The notes below the pieces were generated by a model. It saw only the letters and a program-made list of their open reading frames with translations. It did not search any database and was not told where the DNA came from. The translations under genes and the position numbers were made by a program. A stretch of DNA of 64,000 nucleotides from Pseudolactococcus plantarum (GTDB lineage: Bacteria > Bacillota > Bacilli > Lactobacillales > Streptococcaceae): the NCBI RefSeq assembly GCF_002441715.1, contig NZ_JXJX01000006.1, positions 1 to 64,000 of the forward strand, in the 5' to 3' direction. Numbering within the stretch: the stretch's first letter is position 1; every line of letters begins with the position of its first letter. Shown here piece after piece: positions 7,900-19,310 of the stretch.

Positions 7900-7964
7900 G
7901 AATTGACCAATCAGTAACATGCGTGTTACGACAACAAAGAAGCCTAAGCTTCTTTTGAATTGAC
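7879..7964 (+). repeat. 29-bp direct repeat, two copies, between rpsB and tsf
   Basis: Copy 1 (7879-7907) and copy 2 (7936-7964) are identical and start 57 bases apart. Each carries the GAAGC-CTAA-GCTTC hairpin; copy 1 includes the end of the rpsB reading frame. The spacer holds another hairpin, GTAACA-TGCG-TGTTAC (7915-7930). This looks like a local duplication of the rpsB 3' end. Confidence 0.85.
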
Positions 7965-8009
7965 TAGATGAGTATTATTCTCTATCTAGTTAGTTAAAAA
8001 ATGAAAATT

Positions 8010-8046
8010 AAAAGAGGGCGGGGCCTACGCCTCGTACCTCTTTTTT
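8010..8046 (+). terminator. Strong terminator between rpsB and tsf
   Basis: Outer stem AAAAGAGG/CCTCTTTT and inner GC-rich stem CGGGG/CCTCG with loop CCTACG, followed by a run of T. It should end or attenuate the rpsB transcript, so tsf either depends on readthrough or on its own promoter, for which I see no good match in 8047-8124. Confidence 0.85.
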
Positions 8047-8124
8047 ATAACATATCAACTCGTAGATTGTTTGCTTAAAGTTGTGCGTTAAGCATGGCAA
8101 TCAGAATTAAAAAGGAGAAAAAAA

Positions 8125-9162
8125 ATGGCAATTACTGCAGCTCAAGTAAAAGAATTGCGTGAAAAAACTGGTGCGGGCGTTATGGACGCTAAAAAAGCAT
8201 TAGTTGAAACTGATGGTGATATTGCAAAAGCAACTGAGCTACTTCGTGAAAAAGGAATGGCCAAAGCGGCTAAAAAAGTTGACCGTGTAGCTGCTGAAGG
8301 TTTAACAGGTGTTTACGTTGATGGTAACGTTGCTGCCCTTGTTGAAGTTAACTCAGAAACAGACTTCGTTGCTAAAAATGAACAATTTGTAACATTAGTA
8401 AACGAAACAGCAGAATTGATCGCAAAAAATAAACCTGCTGATAACGACGCTGCACTTGCTATCCAAATGTCATCTGGAAAATCATTGGCAGATGCTTATG
8501 TTGAAGCAACATCAACAATTGGTGAAAAAATCTCTTTCCGCCGTTTTGCATTGATTGAAAAAACAGATGCACAACATTTTGGTGCTTACCAACATAATGG
8601 TGGTCGTATTGGTGTTATCACTGTTGTAGAAGGTGGAGATGCTGCGCTTGCTAAACAAGTCTCTATGCACATCGCTGCGATGAAACCAACTGTATTATCT
8701 TATACAGAATTAGATGCTCAATTTGTTAAAGACGAATTAGCACAACTTAATCACGCAATTGAACAAGATAACGAAAGTCGTGCTATGGTTGATAAACCAG
8801 CATTACCTTTCCTTACTTATGGTTCTAAAGCTCAACTTACTGATGAGATCATCTCAGCAGCTGAAGCAGCGATTAAAGAAGAGCTTGCTGCTGAAGGTAA
8901 ACCAGAAAAAATCTGGGATAAAATTATTCCAGGTAAAATGGAACGTTTTATGCTTGATAACACAAAAGTTGACCAAGCTTATACTTTGTTAGCTCAAGTT
9001 TATGTTATGGATGACAGCAAAACTGTAGAACAATATCTTGCATCAGTTGATGCAACAGTTGTATCATTTGCACGTTTTGAAGTAGGCGAAGGTATCGAAA
9101 AAGCTGCAAACAACTTTGAAGCTGAAGTACAAGCTACAATGGCAGCAGCACTTGAAAACTAA
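8125..9162 (+). CDS. tsf: Translation elongation factor Ts
   Basis: The guanine nucleotide exchange factor that reloads EF-Tu with GTP. The 345-residue protein begins [26 protein letters not shown], the family signature (TGAGxMDCKKAL with Cys replaced by Ala), followed by the UBA-like N-terminal domain, the core SETDFVAKN motif (about residues 78-86) and the dimerisation regions. At 345 residues it is longer than the roughly 290 of Bacillus and fits the streptococcal/lactococcal form. AAAGGAG lies upstream. Ends in a region with two hairpins before ezrA. Confidence 0.98.
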   Translation: MAITAAQVKELREKTGAGVMDAKKALVETDGDIAKATELLREKGMAKAAKKVDRVAAEGLTGVYVDGNVAALVEVNSETDFVAKNEQFVTLVNETAELIAKNKPADNDAALAIQMSSGKSLADAYVEATSTIGEKISFRRFALIEKTDAQHFGAYQHNGGRIGVITVVEGGDAALAKQVSMHIAAMKPTVLSYTELDAQFVKDELAQLNHAIEQDNESRAMVDKPALPFLTYGSKAQLTDEIISAAEAAIKEELAAEGKPEKIWDKIIPGKMERFMLDNTKVDQAYTLLAQVYVMDDSKTVEQYLASVDATVVSFARFEVGEGIEKAANNFEAEVQATMAAALEN

Positions 9163-9226
9163 TAATTCATTCAACTTATTTAAAGTCAAACATTCCGAAG
9201 ACTTAAGTAAAAAGTAGTTTCTCATT

Positions 9227-9254
9227 ATCTAATAAACAATTTTGTTTATTAGAT
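9227..9254 (+). terminator. Hairpin downstream of tsf
   Basis: Perfect 11-base stem ATCTAATAAAC/GTTTATTAGAT with loop AATTTT, 65 bases after the tsf stop. It has no T tail, so it is more likely an RNA 3' structure than a terminator by itself; the true terminator follows at 9281. Confidence 0.55.
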
Positions 9255-9280
9255 GTCGAAAGATGAGGATGAGGATAAGG

Positions 9281-9316
9281 AAATACACCGAAAGTTAACT
9301 TGCGGTGTATTTTTTT
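9281..9316 (+). terminator. Terminator of tsf
   Basis: Ten-base stem AAATACACCG/CGGTGTATTT with a 12-base loop that itself contains the palindrome AGTTAACT, followed by a T run. Confidence 0.85.
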
Positions 9317-9325
9317 GCCTAAATG

Positions 9326-9334
9326 TGGTATAAT
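9326..9334 (+). promoter_or_regulatory. Extended -10 promoter of ezrA
   Basis: TGGTATAAT lies directly after the tsf terminator and 72 bases before the ezrA start. Confidence 0.65.
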
Positions 9335-9406
9335 GAAACACGGAATTTATAATTTGAATAGTAGCTATTGATAGATAAAAAAATCAGTGATGGAGAGTAA
9401 ATAAGA

Positions 9407-11137
9407 ATGCCAAAAAGTATCGTAATTGCAATAGTGATATTGCTAGTGATCGTCGTGATGTTTTATGTGATAGCGATGATACTACGCAAAAAAACTGAGA
9501 ATCGGATTATTGCACTTGAAGAGCGCAAAGAAGATTTATTTGATTTGCCTGTACAAGAAGAAGTAGATGCTGTAAAAAAATTGCATTTAGTTGGTCAAAG
9601 CCAAACGCTCTTTAGAGAATGGAACCAAAAATGGATCGATCTTTCAGCGAATTCTTTTGCGGACTTAGAGAATCACATTTTTGAAGCAGAAGAATTAAAT
9701 GATTCTTTCAAATTTATGAGAGCTCGTACAGCGGTAGAAGCATCAGAAGAGCAAATTAAGTTAATGGAAGAAGATGTTCAGTCTATCCGTGATGGTATTA
9801 CTGAATTAACGAAACAAGAAACGATTAATTCAGCTAAAATTCAAGATTCACTAGATTTATATGATACACTTAGAGCTGAAATAACTGATAATGCTGATAA
9901 ATATGGTGTCGCAATTACAGAACTTGAAACACAGTTAGATAATATTGAAACTGAGTTCTCGCAATTTGTCCAACTTAATTCAACGGGTGATCCGATAGAA
10001 GCTTCTGAAGTTTTAGAGACAGCAGAAGAACATACGATTGCTTTAGGAGCAATCGCAGAACGTATCCCTGCTATTGTGGTTGATCTTAAAGAAAAATATC
10101 CACAAGAACTTGACAAATTAACTGATGGTTACAAGGAATTTATAGGTCAAGGGTTCAAGTTACCGGAATCTGTGAATGTTGATGACCGATTAGAAGAAAT
10201 TCAAGATAATTTAGCACAGACTGAACGTTTTGTTGAAAACTTTGAGCTAGATCGTGCTGATGCTGAATTAGAAAAAGTACAACTTAATTTAGATAATCTG
10301 TATACTATTTTTGAAGATGAGTATAAAGCTAGACGAGATGTCGCAAATAATGCGACAATCATTAAAGATTATATTACGCACACACGCACTAACAATAAAA
10401 ATTTATTATTAGAAATTGATCATGTTTCTCAAGCTTACGTCTTAACAGGTAATGAGATGGGGATCGTTCGCGGTTTCCAAGAAGAATTAGAGCAGATTGA
10501 AGCGGGTGCAACTGAGTTATTAGATGTTATCAAAGAAAATGCACAACCTTATAGCTTACTTGGTAAAGAAGTAGATACGATTATTTCAACACTTGATGAT
10601 ATTGAAAAAAATCAAGTGAAGATAAGTAATGACTTACAAAATTTACGCAAACAAGAAAAAGCTGCACAAGATTTAGCAGACACATTTGATAGAGATATCC
10701 GTATACTTAAGCGTTACGTTGAAAAAAGAAACTTACCTGGGTTACCACAAGCTTATTTAGACAAGTTTTTTGCAACATCAGAGCGTGTACAAGCTTTGTT
10801 TAAAGAGTTGAATAAAGTCAAAGTTAATATTGATGGTGTCAATCATTTAGTTGAAGTCACAACAGAAGACGTTTCTAGCTTAAAAGATGCGACAGATGAG
10901 TTAGTTGATCAAGCACGTTTAGCAGAAGATCTGATGCAGTACGCTAATCGCTATAAAACAACTAATGAGCGTGTAGCCAAGAGTATTGCTCGGGCGTATC
11001 AATTATTTGAAAGAGACCGTAATTATCTCGCTTCTTTTGAAGAAATTTCAACAGTTTTAGATGAAGTTGAACCAGGAGCTACAGAACGTATTTCAAATGT
11101 ATACCATAACACAAAAGTAACACCAGACTATCGTTAA
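9407..11137 (+). CDS. ezrA: Septation ring formation regulator EzrA
   Basis: A membrane-anchored spectrin-like protein that limits FtsZ ring assembly to mid-cell and links division to wall synthesis. The 576-residue protein has a short N-terminus, one transmembrane helix (about residues 4-24, very rich in I and V), a basic stretch RKKTENR, then long alpha-helical coiled-coil repeats to the end. The conserved C-terminal region includes [16 protein letters not shown] and [14 protein letters not shown]. Length matches the family (560-575). A GGAG site precedes the ATG. It is monocistronic, ended by the hairpin at 11136. Confidence 0.96.
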   Translation: MPKSIVIAIVILLVIVVMFYVIAMILRKKTENRIIALEERKEDLFDLPVQEEVDAVKKLHLVGQSQTLFREWNQKWIDLSANSFADLENHIFEAEELNDSFKFMRARTAVEASEEQIKLMEEDVQSIRDGITELTKQETINSAKIQDSLDLYDTLRAEITDNADKYGVAITELETQLDNIETEFSQFVQLNSTGDPIEASEVLETAEEHTIALGAIAERIPAIVVDLKEKYPQELDKLTDGYKEFIGQGFKLPESVNVDDRLEEIQDNLAQTERFVENFELDRADAELEKVQLNLDNLYTIFEDEYKARRDVANNATIIKDYITHTRTNNKNLLLEIDHVSQAYVLTGNEMGIVRGFQEELEQIEAGATELLDVIKENAQPYSLLGKEVDTIISTLDDIEKNQVKISNDLQNLRKQEKAAQDLADTFDRDIRILKRYVEKRNLPGLPQAYLDKFFATSERVQALFKELNKVKVNIDGVNHLVEVTTEDVSSLKDATDELVDQARLAEDLMQYANRYKTTNERVAKSIARAYQLFERDRNYLASFEEISTVLDEVEPGATERISNVYHNTKVTPDYR

Positions 11138-11165
11138 AAAGTTTACCATTATGGTAAACTTTTTT
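11136..11165 (+). terminator. Terminator of ezrA
   Basis: Stem AAAAAGTTTAC/GTAAACTTTTT with loop CATTATG, beginning at the ezrA stop codon and ending in a T run. Confidence 0.85.
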
Positions 11166-11236
11166 TACTATCATATACTGTGATAGTAATGAGCAAATAG
11201 CAGACACATACAGATTAGCATTTCTAATATTAAATA

Positions 11237-11245
11237 TGATATAAT
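11237..11245 (+). promoter_or_regulatory. Extended -10 promoter of the rml operon
   Basis: TGATATAAT, 116 bases upstream of rmlA. The rest of the gap 11166-11361 shows no other clear signal apart from the AAAGAGG ribosome binding site. Confidence 0.6.
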
Positions 11246-11361
11246 TAACTGATTGATATTTTAGTCAAGGTGATGAAAGTTAGCGATGAATTGAAATGAT
11301 TTAGCATGATGTTAACAGTTATCATATTATATAAAGTAGATAAAAGAAAAGAGGCTTTTTT

Positions 11362-12234
11362 ATGACAAAAGGAATTATCTTAGCAGGTGGGTCGGGGACG
11401 CGTTTATACCCATTGACGCGTGCGGCAAGTAAACAATTGATGCCGATTTATGATAAACCAATGATATACTACCCACTTTCTACACTTATGCTAGCTGGGA
11501 TAAAAGAAATTTTGATCATTTCAACACCACAAGATTTACCACGCTTTGAGGATTTACTTGGAGATGGGAAAGAATTTGGTATTGAGTTAAGTTATGCTGT
11601 ACAACCTAGTCCTGATGGATTGGCTCAAGCTTTTATTATCGGTGCAGATTTCATCGGTGATGACAACGTAGCTTTGATCCTCGGAGATAATATTTACTAT
11701 GGTCCTGGTATGTCTAAGATGCTAGCGCGTGCAGCAGCGAAACCAAAAGGTGCAACTGTGTTTGGTTACCAAGTCAAAGATCCTGAACGTTTTGGTGTTG
11801 TAGAATTTGATAAAGATATGCGTGCAATTTCTGTAGAAGAAAAGCCTGAGCATCCAAAATCAAATTACGCAATTACAGGGCTTTATTTCTATGATAATGA
11901 TGTTGTTAACATCGCAAAATCAATTAAACCATCACCTCGTGGAGAGCTTGAGATAACTGATGTGAATGATGCTTATCTTAAACGTGGTGATTTGGATGTT
12001 GAAGTGATGGGTCGTGGTTTTGCTTGGTTGGATACTGGTACACATGAGTCATTATTAGAAGCAGCGCAATACATTGAAACAGTACAACGCATGCAAAATG
12101 TTCAAGTTGCAAACTTAGAAGAAATTGCTTACCGCATGGGATACATTAGCCGTGAAGAAGTGATTGCGCTTGCTCAACCGCTTAAGAAAAATGAATATGG
12201 TCAATATCTATTAAGACTTGTGGAGGCTGACTGA
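11362..12234 (+). CDS. rmlA: Glucose-1-phosphate thymidylyltransferase RmlA
   Basis: First step of dTDP-L-rhamnose synthesis: glucose-1-phosphate plus dTTP gives dTDP-glucose. The 290-residue protein carries the nucleotide-binding signature [17 protein letters not shown] at residues 9-25, [13 protein letters not shown] after it, GDNIYYG near 110 and [20 protein letters not shown] near 160-180, all typical of RmlA. Length is normal. It heads the rmlACBD operon, which feeds the downstream rhamnan genes, with only three bases before rmlC. The enzyme is normally feedback-inhibited by dTDP-rhamnose. Confidence 0.97.
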   Translation: MTKGIILAGGSGTRLYPLTRAASKQLMPIYDKPMIYYPLSTLMLAGIKEILIISTPQDLPRFEDLLGDGKEFGIELSYAVQPSPDGLAQAFIIGADFIGDDNVALILGDNIYYGPGMSKMLARAAAKPKGATVFGYQVKDPERFGVVEFDKDMRAISVEEKPEHPKSNYAITGLYFYDNDVVNIAKSIKPSPRGELEITDVNDAYLKRGDLDVEVMGRGFAWLDTGTHESLLEAAQYIETVQRMQNVQVANLEEIAYRMGYISREEVIALAQPLKKNEYGQYLLRLVEAD

Positions 12235-12237
12235 GTT

Positions 12238-12831
12238 ATGACGACAGAATTTTTTGGTAAAACATTAGCAGCGCGTGAGATTAAGGCAATCCCAGGTATG
12301 CTTGAATTTGATATTCCAGTACACGGTGATAATCGTGGGTGGTTTAAAGAAAATTTTCAAAAAGAAAAAATGTTGCCATTGGGCTTCCCAGATCATTTTT
12401 TTGCTGAAAATAAATTACAAAATAATGTCTCTTTTTCTCGTAAACATGTCTTGCGTGGTCTTCATGCAGAACCATGGGATAAATATATATCAGTGGCTGA
12501 CAGTGGACGAGTACTCGGTGCTTGGGTAGATTTACGTGAAGGTGAGAGCTTTGGACATGTTTATCAGACTGAAATTGATGCAAGTAAAGGTATTTTCGTA
12601 CCTCGTGGCGTTGCAAATGGCTTTCAAGTATTAAGTGATGAAGTATCGTATAGTTATTTAGTAAACGACTACTGGGCTTTGGAATTAAAACCAAAATATG
12701 CGTTTGTAAACTATGCTGATCCAACTTTAGGGATCAAATGGGAAGATGTGGTGAATGCTGAGGTTAGCGATGCGGATAAGCATCATCCGCTGTTAAAGGA
12801 TGTTAAGCCTTTGACTGCTGACTTGTTATAA
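12238..12831 (+). CDS. rmlC: dTDP-4-dehydrorhamnose 3,5-epimerase RmlC
   Basis: Epimerises C3 and C5 of dTDP-4-keto-6-deoxyglucose, the third step of dTDP-L-rhamnose synthesis. The 197-residue cupin has the catalytic His region HVLRGLHAEPWDKYI (residues 71-85) and FVPRGVANGFQVLSD with the conserved catalytic environment; it belongs to the short streptococcal branch in which RGLH is followed by AEPWDK. GGAGG lies 11 bases before the ATG. It sits between rmlA and rmlB, the usual order in streptococci. Confidence 0.95.
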   Translation: MTTEFFGKTLAAREIKAIPGMLEFDIPVHGDNRGWFKENFQKEKMLPLGFPDHFFAENKLQNNVSFSRKHVLRGLHAEPWDKYISVADSGRVLGAWVDLREGESFGHVYQTEIDASKGIFVPRGVANGFQVLSDEVSYSYLVNDYWALELKPKYAFVNYADPTLGIKWEDVVNAEVSDADKHHPLLKDVKPLTADLL

Positions 12832-14744
<1,913 letters not shown>

Positions 14745-14753
14745 ACTTTAATT

Positions 14754-14782
14754 AAAACATGCTGTGCAAGCATGTTTTTTGT
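14754..14782 (+). terminator. Terminator of rmlACBD
   Basis: Ten-base stem AAAACATGCT/AGCATGTTTT with loop GTGCA and a T run. Confidence 0.9.
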
Positions 14783-14842
14783 TATGTCAAAGATAATCGA
14801 GATCATAATCACGTATTAAGAAGAAAATAATGAAATGGTAAA

Positions 14843-14871
14843 ATGACAATGAAAAACAAATATGCTATAAT
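14843..14871 (+). promoter_or_regulatory. Promoter of rgpA-rgpB
   Basis: -35 ATGACA (14843-14848), 17-base spacer, extended -10 TGCTATAAT (hexamer 14866-14871), 32 bases before the rgpA start. Confidence 0.75.
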
Positions 14872-14903
14872 TAGAAAGAATATCTTAAGAAATCAGGTGA
14901 ATA

Positions 14904-16046
14904 ATGCAACATGTTTTTATCATTGGCTCACGTGGTTTACCGGCCAAATACGGAGGCTTTGAAACTTTTGTTGATGAGCTTGTGAGTCATCAATCATCAA
15001 ACCAAATCAAATACCACGTTGCATGTCTTTCTGATCATAATACGGGTAAACACTTTGATTATAAGATGGCTGACGTCTTTGAAGTTAAGAAACGCAACTT
15101 TGGAGGCGCCAACGTCATTTTTTATGATAGAGATGCAATCAATTACGCAATCAGTTATATCAAAAAAAATAATATTGTTAAGCCTATATTTTACATCCTA
15201 GGGAATACCTTGGGTGCATTCATTGGACGTTATATTAACAAGATTCATGATATCGGTGGAAAAATCTATGTTAACCCTGATGGTCTTGAATGGAAACGCA
15301 GTAAATGGATAAAGCCAATTCAGATGTACCTCAAGTATTCTGAGAAAAAAATGGCAGAAAAAGCAGATTTGATTATTTCTGATAATCAAGGAATTGAAGA
15401 CTATTTAAAAAATGAGTACAAAGATGTAGTATCCACTGTCATTGCTTATGGGACAAATCCAGTATCAGAAAAAGGTCATGTTGATTTATCATGGTTTAAC
15501 AAATATGACGTTCAGCCAAAAGGATACTATCTTGTAGTTGGGCGGTTCGTGCCTGAAAATAATTACGAAGCAATTATTCGTAACTATATGCTATCTGATA
15601 CGAAACGTGATTTAGTGATTATCACTAATCATGAAGATGATCCCTACTTTGACAAACTGAGACAATTGACACATTTTGATCAAGATAAGCGGATAAAATT
15701 TGTTGGCACAGTATATGAGAAGTCTTTACTAGTTGCGATCAGACAAAATGCTTTTGCCTATATTCATGGTCATGCAGTAGGTGGTACAAATCCAGGGTTG
15801 CTTGAAGCAATGAGCTTGACGGATTTAAATTTAGTATTTGATGTGAACTTTAACCACAATGTCGCATTGGATTCTGCACTTTACTGGCAAGTAGATACCT
15901 TAGTTGAGTTAATTGAAAAATCTGAGCAACTTGACAATATAGCAATAGCTACACTTGCTAAAAAAGCACGCACCATTATTTCAAATAATTATATGTGGTA
16001 TCAGATTGTCAATCGATATGAGAGGCTGTTTTTAAATGAAAGTTAA
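14904..16046 (+). CDS. rgpA: Rhamnosyltransferase RgpA (GT4, DUF1972)
   Basis: A cytoplasmic GT4 enzyme that adds the first L-rhamnose to the GlcNAc-diphospholipid primer of the rhamnan backbone, as RgpA/Cps2T does in streptococci. The 380-residue protein begins HVFIIGSRGLPAKYGGFETF, the DUF1972 signature, and has the C-terminal sugar-nucleotide motif HAVGGTNPGLLEAM (about residues 290-303). Length matches RgpA. It starts its own transcript and overlaps rgpB by 11 bases. The primer-making enzyme (TagO/RgpG type) is not in the window. Confidence 0.92.
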   Translation: MQHVFIIGSRGLPAKYGGFETFVDELVSHQSSNQIKYHVACLSDHNTGKHFDYKMADVFEVKKRNFGGANVIFYDRDAINYAISYIKKNNIVKPIFYILGNTLGAFIGRYINKIHDIGGKIYVNPDGLEWKRSKWIKPIQMYLKYSEKKMAEKADLIISDNQGIEDYLKNEYKDVVSTVIAYGTNPVSEKGHVDLSWFNKYDVQPKGYYLVVGRFVPENNYEAIIRNYMLSDTKRDLVIITNHEDDPYFDKLRQLTHFDQDKRIKFVGTVYEKSLLVAIRQNAFAYIHGHAVGGTNPGLLEAMSLTDLNLVFDVNFNHNVALDSALYWQVDTLVELIEKSEQLDNIAIATLAKKARTIISNNYMWYQIVNRYERLFLNES

Positions 16047-16971
16047 TATTGTCCTCTCGACATATAATGGTGAGAGGTTCCTAACTGAACAAATCCAAAG
16101 CATTCAAAAGCAAACGTTCACTGATTGGCAATTATTAATCAGAGATGATGGCTCTACAGATCGTACGCCAGAAATCATTAAAAAATTTGTGGCAAATGAT
16201 GAACGAATTAAATTTATCAATGAAGATAATCGTGAAAATTTTGGTGTGATTAAGAATTTTTATACTTTAGTTCATTATGAGGCTGCTGATTATTATTTTT
16301 TTAGTGATCAAGATGATGTCTGGTTACCTGAAAAAATGATGACAATGCTAAATGAAGCGAAACAATATCCTGTTGATCAATCTCTTATGGTATATATGGA
16401 TTTGTCGGTTGTGGATGAAAATTTATCTGTTATTAACCCGTCAATGATTCGTAGCCAAAGTGGCCATGCGAATATTAGTTTATGCCCAGAATTAACAGAG
16501 AATACTGTAACTGGGGGTGTCTCTATGATTAATCATACATTGGCTCAAAAATGGGATAAAACTGATAGTATTATCATGCATGATTGGTATTTGGCGCTTC
16601 TAGCAACAGCTACAGGACGCTTAGTGTATATCGATCAACCAGGTGAATTATACAGACAACATGACGCCAATGTTTTGGGCGCAAGAACACTAAATAAGCG
16701 TATAAAAAAATGGCTCAATCCTTTACAAGCTGTCAATAAATATTGGGAGCTTATCGTAAACAGTCAAAAGCAGGCGGCAATTTTATTAAATCAAGCTGAT
16801 CTGTCAGACGAATACAGGGAAATTATCGAGAAGTATGTTGGTATATTGAACCAAACAACGATGAACCGGATTAAGTATTTAAAGAAATACGAATTTAAAA
16901 AAAATAAATTATTCCACACAATTGTTTTTAAAACACTTGTTGTGACAAAGTTGGGATATACTAATCATTAA
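16036..16971 (+). CDS. rgpB: Rhamnosyltransferase RgpB (GT2)
   Basis: A GT2 enzyme that extends the rhamnan chain with L-rhamnose from dTDP-L-rhamnose. The 311-residue protein has the GT-A nucleotide-binding start VNIVLSTYNGERFLTEQIQS, DDGSTDRT near 37, the metal-binding FSDQDDVWLPEKM near 92-104 and a basic C-terminus. Both length and motifs match RgpB of streptococci and lactococci. It overlaps the rgpA end, so they are co-translated. The 275 bases after it hold a hairpin, a gene remnant and a new promoter. Confidence 0.93.
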   Translation: MKVNIVLSTYNGERFLTEQIQSIQKQTFTDWQLLIRDDGSTDRTPEIIKKFVANDERIKFINEDNRENFGVIKNFYTLVHYEAADYYFFSDQDDVWLPEKMMTMLNEAKQYPVDQSLMVYMDLSVVDENLSVINPSMIRSQSGHANISLCPELTENTVTGGVSMINHTLAQKWDKTDSIIMHDWYLALLATATGRLVYIDQPGELYRQHDANVLGARTLNKRIKKWLNPLQAVNKYWELIVNSQKQAAILLNQADLSDEYREIIEKYVGILNQTTMNRIKYLKKYEFKKNKLFHTIVFKTLVVTKLGYTNH

Positions 16972-17027
16972 GTCTAGCATGACAGATGATAGTAACCGCT
17001 GTAAGCTCATAAAGTAAGGTCTAGATA

Positions 17028-17048
17028 ATCATTAAAGCTTTTAATGAT
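17028..17048 (+). other. Inverted repeat after rgpB
   Basis: Nine-base stem ATCATTAAA/TTTAATGAT with loop GCT. There is no T tail after it, so terminator function is uncertain. It lies just upstream of the remnant reading frame. Confidence 0.5.
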
Positions 17049-17060
17049 AAGGAGCAGTAG

Positions 17061-17156
17061 GCCTATTATGGTGGACAATATACCAAGGTTTTTTATGAGT
17101 ATGTTTATGATTTAATTAACGACTATGGTGTGACATTTATCTTTGTACGTGGCTAA
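17061..17156 (+). pseudogene. Short open remnant between rgpB and rgpC, origin unknown
   Basis: A 31-codon open stretch runs from just after a stop at 17058 to a TAA at 17154, with no start codon. It reads AYYGGQYTKVFYEYVY, then DLINDYGVTFIFVRG, a composition like a real protein C-terminus (aromatic and amphipathic) rather than random AT-rich sequence. It may be the tail of a gene lost from the locus. I do not recognise the family. Confidence 0.3.
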
Positions 17157-17160
17157 TAAC

Positions 17161-17181
17161 GTTTAGCATGCGCTGCTAAAC
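17161..17181 (+). other. Hairpin upstream of the rgpC promoter
   Basis: Seven-base stem GTTTAGC/GCTAAAC with loop ATGCGCT, just before the -35. No U tail follows; it could end upstream transcription weakly or be an operator. Confidence 0.45.
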
Positions 17182-17190
17182 CACTGGTTG

Positions 17191-17219
17191 TTGAAAGAAA
17201 AATGAGATTATCGTATAAT
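17191..17219 (+). promoter_or_regulatory. Promoter of rgpC and downstream polysaccharide genes
   Basis: -35 TTGAAA (17191-17196), 17-base spacer, -10 TATAAT (17214-17219), 27 bases before rgpC. Genes from rgpC to the acyltransferase follow with tiny gaps or overlaps and can share this transcript. Confidence 0.85.
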
Positions 17220-17246
17220 TAACCTTGCTATAAGAAAGAGGAAAGT

Positions 17247-18056
17247 ATGAACTTTTTTGATAAAAAAAATAAGATTCTATTAAAAGAATTGATAAAAACT
17301 GATTTTAAATTACGTTATCAGGGATCCGCAATTGGCTATCTCTGGTCAATATTAAAACCTGTACTACTATTTTTAGTTTTGTACATGGTATTTGTGAAGT
17401 TTTTAAGATTTGGTGCGGGAGTACCTCACTTTGCTGTTGCGCTACTTTTGGGGATGACGGTATGGAACTTTTTTACAGAAGTAACGAATATGGGGATGGT
17501 CTCTATTGTTTCTAGAGGCGATTTGATGCGAAAAATTTCTTTTTCGAAACCTATTATTATCTTTTCAGTTACTGCTAATGCTTTGATTAACTTTGGTATC
17601 AATCTTGTTGTCGTATTAATATTTGCATTAATTAATGGCGTAACATTTTCAGCTAAAGTTGTATTTTTACCTTTTTTAGTAGTTGAATTGATCTTATTAT
17701 CTGTTGGGATTGCTTTTTTACTTGCAACACTATTTGTACGTTATCGAGACCTAGGACCTGTTTGGGAAGTATTTTTGCAGGCATTTATGTATGCAACACC
17801 AATCATTTATCCTGTAACGATGTTGTTTACTAATGGGACACAGGCGACTTGGTACGCTAGAGCTGTCATGTTGAATCCTATGGCACAAATTGTTCAAGAT
17901 TTTAGATATACACTAATTGATCCCGTAAATATTACTTCTTGGCAGCTCTTGCCATTATCGGTTGTATGGGTACCATATATACTATCACCTATCATCTTCT
18001 TGCTAGGTATGGCTGTTTTCAATAGACAGTCTGATAGATTTGCTGAAATTATTTAA
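17247..18056 (+). CDS. rgpC: Polysaccharide ABC exporter permease RgpC
   Basis: Membrane half of the ABC-2 exporter that flips the lipid-linked rhamnan across the membrane. The 269-residue protein has about six hydrophobic segments and the family's KTDFKLRYQGSAIGYLWS entry motif (about residues 15-32), and ends with a typical short cytoplasmic tail FNRQSDRFAEII. It is paired with the ATPase rgpD ten bases downstream. Homologous to TagG, Wzm and RgpC. Confidence 0.94.
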   Translation: MNFFDKKNKILLKELIKTDFKLRYQGSAIGYLWSILKPVLLFLVLYMVFVKFLRFGAGVPHFAVALLLGMTVWNFFTEVTNMGMVSIVSRGDLMRKISFSKPIIIFSVTANALINFGINLVVVLIFALINGVTFSAKVVFLPFLVVELILLSVGIAFLLATLFVRYRDLGPVWEVFLQAFMYATPIIYPVTMLFTNGTQATWYARAVMLNPMAQIVQDFRYTLIDPVNITSWQLLPLSVVWVPYILSPIIFLLGMAVFNRQSDRFAEII

Positions 18057-18066
18057 GAGGTGGAAA

Positions 18067-19299
18067 ATGGAAAATAATAATATTGCAGTTAAAGTTGACC
18101 ACGTCTCAAAATCGTTTAGACTACCGACTGAGAGTACGTCAAGTTTACGTACAACACTTGTTAATCGCCTTAAAGGAATAAAAGGCTACACAGACCAACA
18201 TGTGCTAAAAGATATTTCTTTTGAAGTTGAAAAAGGAGATTTTTTCGGTATTGTAGGTCAAAATGGTTCCGGAAAGTCTACGTTACTTAAAATTATTTCG
18301 CAAATCTATAAACCAGAGCATGGACAGGTTCTAGTTGAAGGTAAGTTAGTATCCTTTATCGAGCTTGGTGTAGGATTTAATCCAGAGTTGACTGGTAAAG
18401 AAAATGTCTACCTTAATGGGGCGATGCTAGGGTTTTCAGTTGATGAAATAGCAGCTATGTATGATGACATTGTTGAATTTGCTGAACTTAGTGACTTCAT
18501 GAATCAAAAACTTAAGAATTATTCTTCTGGTATGCAAGTCCGCTTAGCCTTTTCTGTTGCAATCAAAGCAGAAGGTGATGTACTTGTACTAGATGAAGTG
18601 TTGGCGGTAGGTGATGAATCTTTCCAAAGAAAATGTAATGATTATTTCATGGAAAGACGTAAGTCTGGTAAAACAACTATTCTTGTAACACATGATATGG
18701 GTGCTGTACAAAAGTATTGTAACAAAGCTATCATGATAAAAAATGGAGAAATCGTATCAAGTGGTAAACCAAGTGTTGTAGCAGCGAAATACCGTGCGGC
18801 AAACTTTGAAGATATAGGCAAAGATAAAACAAATAATCAAGAGAATCATATGACTTATCTGCCTGGTACGAATGCAGATGTGCCTAAAGTTGATATCACG
18901 CTACTAACAGAAGATGTACTTAATAGAGATGAGACTCTGAAGTTTGAAATTGTTTATGAAACAATTAAAGATATTCCAACTGGTTTTGGTTTTTCAATTA
19001 TCGATTTAACTAGTGGTGGTCAATTCTCTATAATTGACGATGGTGCAGTAGTTGAAAATGTTTTCACACCTTGGTCAACTCAAAAGGGAGTTGTTTCAAG
19101 AGTTTATGAACTCCCATTAGCGATGTTCAATAATCGGGACTTCATGATCGTTGGGTCTGTATTTACAGGCACAAGTGATGTTGGAGATTTTAAACAAATC
19201 GGGTATATTTTTACAGATCGTGGCCCAAGATTTTTTGTAAGAAATGAGGATGGTATATCAGGTCCTTTACTTGTAGAAAAGGGACGATTTCTTGAATAG
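18067..19299 (+). CDS. rgpD: Polysaccharide ABC exporter ATPase RgpD
   Basis: ATP-binding half of the rhamnan exporter. The 410-residue protein has Walker A GQNGSGKST near 70-78, the signature YSSGMQVRL near 156, Walker B VLVLDEVLAVGDESF and the switch His in VTHDMG. A C-terminal domain (about 270-410) resembles the Wzt beta-sandwich that reads the glycan end or terminal modification, so export may depend on a cap made by later genes. ATG 18067 is used because AGAGGTGG lies just before it; an in-frame earlier start overlaps rgpC and has no site. Confidence 0.94.
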   Translation: MENNNIAVKVDHVSKSFRLPTESTSSLRTTLVNRLKGIKGYTDQHVLKDISFEVEKGDFFGIVGQNGSGKSTLLKIISQIYKPEHGQVLVEGKLVSFIELGVGFNPELTGKENVYLNGAMLGFSVDEIAAMYDDIVEFAELSDFMNQKLKNYSSGMQVRLAFSVAIKAEGDVLVLDEVLAVGDESFQRKCNDYFMERRKSGKTTILVTHDMGAVQKYCNKAIMIKNGEIVSSGKPSVVAAKYRAANFEDIGKDKTNNQENHMTYLPGTNADVPKVDITLLTEDVLNRDETLKFEIVYETIKDIPTGFGFSIIDLTSGGQFSIIDDGAVVENVFTPWSTQKGVVSRVYELPLAMFNNRDFMIVGSVFTGTSDVGDFKQIGYIFTDRGPRFFVRNEDGISGPLLVEKGRFLE

Positions 19300-19310
19300 A
19301 AGAGGTTAAG

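Noticed and set aside
9253-9333. 26-codon frame starting MSKDEDEDKE between tsf and ezrA
   Set aside because: It runs through the tsf terminator and the ezrA -10 element and has no ribosome binding site.
12344-12724. 126-codon minus-strand frame over rmlC
   Set aside because: Overlaps a certain gene fully and its product has a His/Leu-rich random composition.
17068-17115. 15-codon frame with AAGGAG and ATG after rgpB
   Set aside because: Spacing is 13 bases, the peptide is short and featureless, and the neighbouring frame has much more protein-like text.
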